Source of the DNA: Piscicola geometra
Lineage: Eukaryota > Annelida > Clitellata > Hirudinida > Piscicolidae
Direction of reading: 5' to 3'
DNA: 64,000 nucleotides
NCBI GenBank assembly: GCA_943735955.1
Contig: OX030959.1
Span: 3,405,772-3,469,771 of the forward strand
Positions 38,576 to 64,000 of this stretch are shown here, one piece after another. Position numbers and translations under genes: made by a program. The notes beneath the pieces were generated by a model. The model did no database searches, was not told where the DNA came from, and saw nothing but the letters and a program-made list of their open reading frames with translations. Numbering within the stretch: position 1 is the first letter of the stretch; the number at the start of each line of letters is the position of its first letter.

Positions 38576-41064
38576 TTTTTCTTCCTCTTCGCGGCCGGTT
38601 ATGTGATGCTCTTATGATGGGGCTTTCGGTTTTTATTCGTGGGAAATGTCGAAAAAGCTCAAAGGAAGAAGTTGTAGATTATGGCATCAAGTTGGGATGA
38701 CAGCCAGCTAATGAGGGTGCCTCGCTAGCTTTTTTTACTCAACTTGAAAGTAACTTATATAATTATTTTTGACAAAAACTTATGAGTAGATTAGAAAAAT
38801 TGTCAAAATTTTAATTTTTTAATTAGTTAGATGTATTTTTTTAATAAAATAAAGATCAAATTTTGAAGGTTATTTGAAAACTATAGATAAAATAAATGTT
38901 TTTGTTAAAGGTTTATGAAGCACTTCACGAGAGAAAGAAATTGCATAGATTTTTTTCTGCAGATTTTTCAAATTCAACATAAGCTTAAATTGAATATAAA
39001 TAATGTTTCAAAAAATCAATTAGTGTGGAATTACTCGAAGAAGTTTATAATATTTAGAAATTTTGGTTTTATTTTAGAAAAATTAATTAATTTAATTTTC
39101 TCTTCTCAATGTATATTAAGTGGTTTTTTCTATAATTCATATTACATTTCTATTTGAACTACCCACAATACAATGGTTTGATGATAATTACGTACGCTAG
39201 ATGAATGTTTGTTGCACATTTGTTTGACTTTTTTTAATGATTTTAAAATGTTGAATTATCAATTCAGAACTTAATTAAAACACAGTTCTAAATCCTGCTT
39301 GTAATCTTTTATTATTATTTTATTTATCAAAAACTAACTCAGTATTTTTCTAAATTTTCTAAGTTTTACCATCTTAAAATTGACTTTTTGTCACTCTTAT
39401 AAAACTGCTTATATTATTTCTTATGCATATCCGAAAAAATCTCAGAAATAATATTTATTGAATGCTATTTAAGGCGAGCTTTTCCATATCCGGAAAAGAA
39501 TAAAGTAAAAAAAAACGTTAGTTATTTTTTCATTCAAAATAAGAGCAAACAAGTTTTTCTTAAATAAATAACCAAAATGGAAAATGAGATTTAGAGATTG
39601 GAAAAATTAGGATTGTGAAATGGAGTGAAGTGTCTTGGGAAATTCTGGAGGACAAGGAGGTGTTGCAGGCCGGCAGAATGAATGGTGAAAGGATTAATGG
39701 GTCTTATATAAAGACGAGTAAAAAATCCTCGTTTTTTATATATTCTAGAAATGTATCTTCGCTACAATGTAATTCCGAAATTAAATTATTTGAAAAAACA
39801 TTCATCATAAAGACCATCTATTTTAAAATTGGTATTTGAATAGGAAGTCTTTTCAAGTAAATAACATTTAAATCGTGGAATAAGTATTTTGGTTAAAAAA
39901 AATACCTATTTCATTTTTTTCTCAAAATATGAAATGATTTACTTTCCAATATTATTATTGTTGACTTAAAATATGTTTTCTATTATTTTCACAAAGTTCT
40001 ACTTGTTGTTTAAACAAGACATAAATTTCATCAAAGCCCACTAATAAAGCCTCTTGCAATTATGTAATTTCAGAGACGATCATAAAGAGAACACTTAAAG
40101 AAATACACAGAAGGAAAAATAGTCGCTCGATAAATTAATTTTCCATTCTTTATCACTCTCCCAATTTTGCCTTTCACGTTTTTTGTGGTACGTTTTAAGA
40201 TTACTTACACCAGTAAATAGACGACCGTAATTTAATACTAATTTAAAAAAAGAATATACAGCTTTGTTTTATATTCTCTTGAAGAACGTGAATGTGGGAA
40301 CTTTCATTGATAATTTTCCTAGAAAGGTCAGTATTTCGGTTGAGACCAAAAGAACTCACACCAAAAGAAGATCGGCGTATGGTTCATTTGCGTCTACTCA
40401 TGTATACGTGGCAGAAAACTTATATGGTTTGTGTAAACACCAATTATGGGATTGTGGCATGGTTCTATTTTATAAAAAGAGTTAACTCCTATAAAATATA
40501 TGAATATATCAGCTAAACTTGCCCACCAAAATATAATTCTTGTTTCTCCACTTTAACAGTCTTGGCTACGGGCTTGGCTCGATATTATGTTTTTTCTGGT
40601 AATTGTTCGCATAATTAATTTAAAGGAGAATCAAACAAGCTATCAAGCCTAGTTAGTGGTCCATTAACGCTCCTGTTTGAATGAAGGCTGCGGCATTTAA
40701 GCGTTTTAACACAATTTTATTTCATTTTTATATGCGCTTTATTTCTTTCTGAATGATCAATTCTGCCTCGACCGTAATGAGACAAAATTATTAAAAGACT
40801 TTTAAAATATCTGTAAAATATTCCATCAAGATTTTTGACTTAAAAATTGTTTTTTAGATATTCAGAGCGACTTTTAAATAATTAAAAATATTGTTTTAAA
40901 TGCTTTTTTAAGAAAAATTTTTATTGGCTGTTTTAGAAATTTAGTTAGTTTTAGAAATTCATTAAATTTTTCTAAACTTAGATGCTGAACTAAAGAAGGA
41001 ATAAAGTGATGATCAAAGAAACTGGCCATGGCCGAAGTAATCCTCAGGCACGTATATAAAATCT

Positions 41065-42130
<1,066 letters not shown>

Positions 42131-44017
42131 CATACATGGCAAGAGCATTTGGACTAATTAGGCACACAACAAACAAAAAGGGCATTTTCACAATTTATAT
42201 AATTTTTAGTAGATGCAACTGCTATGAAAGTGACTGTGAAATAGTAAAAAAAGATCAATGATTCATCAACGTTTAAATGGAAAATTATCAATGATCTGAT
42301 CAATTTTATTCGTGATGGTGTGTGGAACTAGTTTTTTAGTTTTGCACTTGAAATTAATTAAAAATAGCCGGTTACTTCAATCATTTTTCTACATTTTATT
42401 GAGTATGTATTTTTTTTACAAGTAAAACATATTTAATTAAATTTATTCACAAGAATTCATAAAAATCAGCCATGAAAAATGTATTTTTTTCATACGCTGA
42501 AAAACTATATTTGAACATTTCAAGTGTTTTTCAACGGAAAAAAGATTTAATGCATAAAAAAGAAAGATTTTATTCCTATATTGTTACGTGACTTTTGAAT
42601 TACAAAAATATAGTTGGAAAAATATTGCAAAAATTAAAATCTTAATAGAGTAAAAATAAATGGAACCTAAAAATGTATTTCAGCGTGGTTCCATAACTGC
42701 CTGTTATTTCCAATTAAAAGGCCACTAAGTTTGATCTGCACAGATGTTTAATGCTCGAACATAAAAAGTTTTTGGAAAAGAATCTTTTTTTAATTAATGA
42801 ACAACAGGAAAAAGTATATTTAAAACCTAAAAAAAAAGTAATTGACGCTCAAAAAAAATAAAGCCTTACATTGGGAAAAAAAACGAATTGGTAGTCTAAG
42901 AAAGAAACTCTTATTGGCCATTTAAGGTCTTTTAGCTACTAATTTGGTTTTATCACACATGAGAATTCAGCTAGTTTGATAACGGCACAAATTCTATGAA
43001 CATTAAAATCAAATATCAAATTATTCTTACTTTTTGTTCTATTCAACATTTGGGTGTCCGAATTATCGTTTTGAAATTTCCATATTTCCCTAGCGAATGT
43101 AAAAATAATTAATTTGAAAGAGTAAAAGTTATATTGTTTTTCTACTAAGTCTCTTCTCTTTTTACTGATTTTTGAGCTTTTGGATATAAAAGCCATTACA
43201 CATGTATTCTTAGATTTATTAACAAAAACAGATTTCGAACTAGAGTAATGTTATTTTAGGAGAAAAATTAATTCAGAGAAATATCTCAGATTGTTTTATT
43301 AAGAAATCTTAAAAGTTTTTTCAATAATAAATAATTAAGTTTAAATTATTTAGTATATCATTATATTTCTTGCCAAACTAAAAATACTTATACTTATTAC
43401 AATATGAATCAACAAATTAATTTATTCGTAAAATTATTTTTATATATTGTATATAAGTAGGATAAATTGGCACTTTTTTTCCACCAGTGTTTAAAACTGA
43501 GTATTTTGGCATCTTAACCTAAGTTAACTTTCAGCAGAGTGGTTCGGTTAAAATAGATCTTTGAGTTATGATTTTTACCGATATAATAGTTGCGGATGTT
43601 TAATCTACAATTATTTCTTAAAAAAATTTGTAAACATAATACATGTTTTTGAATATTTAATTTTTAAATGAGTTTGACTTTTTTTTAAAGTTGATCGGTA
43701 GTTTTTTATTGTTTCATTCGAATGACATTTGACTATTTATTACCTTATCTAATTTGTGAATAAAGGTAAAAACTCATGGTTAATAGAATTTAAAATTAAT
43801 TAATTAAATACTAGTTGTTATTTTAATAATTTCAAGTATCGTACTTTATTCTTACATGAGCTTTTATTAAGGATAACGAAATACAATATATTTACAACAA
43901 CTTAATTCACCATTAAGTTATAAGTAAAATGATATATTAAATTTCAATGAATTAAATATGTTAAACCATTTATCAGCAAATACAAGACAGTGCTGATAGG
44001 CACGAAACTGCATAGAG

Positions 44018-63917
<19,900 letters not shown>

Positions 63918-64000
63918 GTGGGCTGCCTGTGGGTTTTTGAAGGGTGAATGATTGGTTGGTGTGATACTGTATTTTGGTTAGTGTAGATTAAGTTAGTGTG

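Overview
This is nuclear DNA of an animal. Coding sequence is cut into many short exons with GT/AG introns, the background is AT-rich, microsatellites and minisatellites are abundant, and there are short interstitial TTAGGG-type (CCCTAA) tracts. The two recognisable genes are bilaterian signalling and cell-surface genes. The overall style (AT-rich, very long Sanger-quality (CA)n and (ATGT)n arrays, compact exons) would suit a lophotrochozoan such as a leech or other annelid, but that is only an impression; no diagnostic gene was available.

Layout. Positions 1-3700 are mostly non-coding, with one possible small exon at 1568-1642 on the + strand. From 28897 down to 3808 the - strand carries a complete seven-exon gene for a single-pass membrane protein of about 876 residues: signal peptide, basic linker, SUEL-type (rhamnose/galactose-binding) lectin domain, CUB domain with a Gln-rich insertion, sushi-like module, transmembrane helix and a long Gln/His/Asn-rich cytoplasmic tail. 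The phases of all six introns agree. The first intron is about 17 kb and contains a 0.66 kb (ATGT)n array. Positions 28913-44017 are an intergenic spacer between the two divergently transcribed genes; it includes a perfect 60-bp palindrome and a 1.06 kb (CA)n array.

From 44018 to the right edge the + strand carries a Rho-associated kinase (ROCK) gene. I traced 27 consecutive exons coding for about 1037 residues: the N-terminal dimerisation segment, the complete AGC-type kinase domain with C-tail and hydrophobic motif, most of the coiled coil, and the start of the Rho-binding region. The remaining C-terminus (rest of the Rho-binding region, PH and C1 domains) lies beyond the window. The first exon codes for only 30 residues; the exon 12/13 junction is the one weak point of the model.

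The most unusual structure is in the ROCK introns. Many acceptors are preceded directly by a different tandem repeat: (CA)n, (TCATCA)n, a 16-bp AG-free minisatellite of about 90 copies, a 36-bp repeat that copies the 3' splice site itself five times in frame, and a 15-bp repeat carrying a CTCAG acceptor-like motif in almost every unit. The 36-bp case predicts ROCK isoforms that differ by multiples of 12 residues in the coiled coil. Intron 2 also holds a 237-bp inverted-repeat (MITE-like) element with a telomere-like loop and a 9-bp target duplication, and a decayed non-LTR retrotransposon tail. No rRNA, tRNA, CRISPR array or prokaryotic operon was seen. Long open frames across the simple repeats are artefacts.
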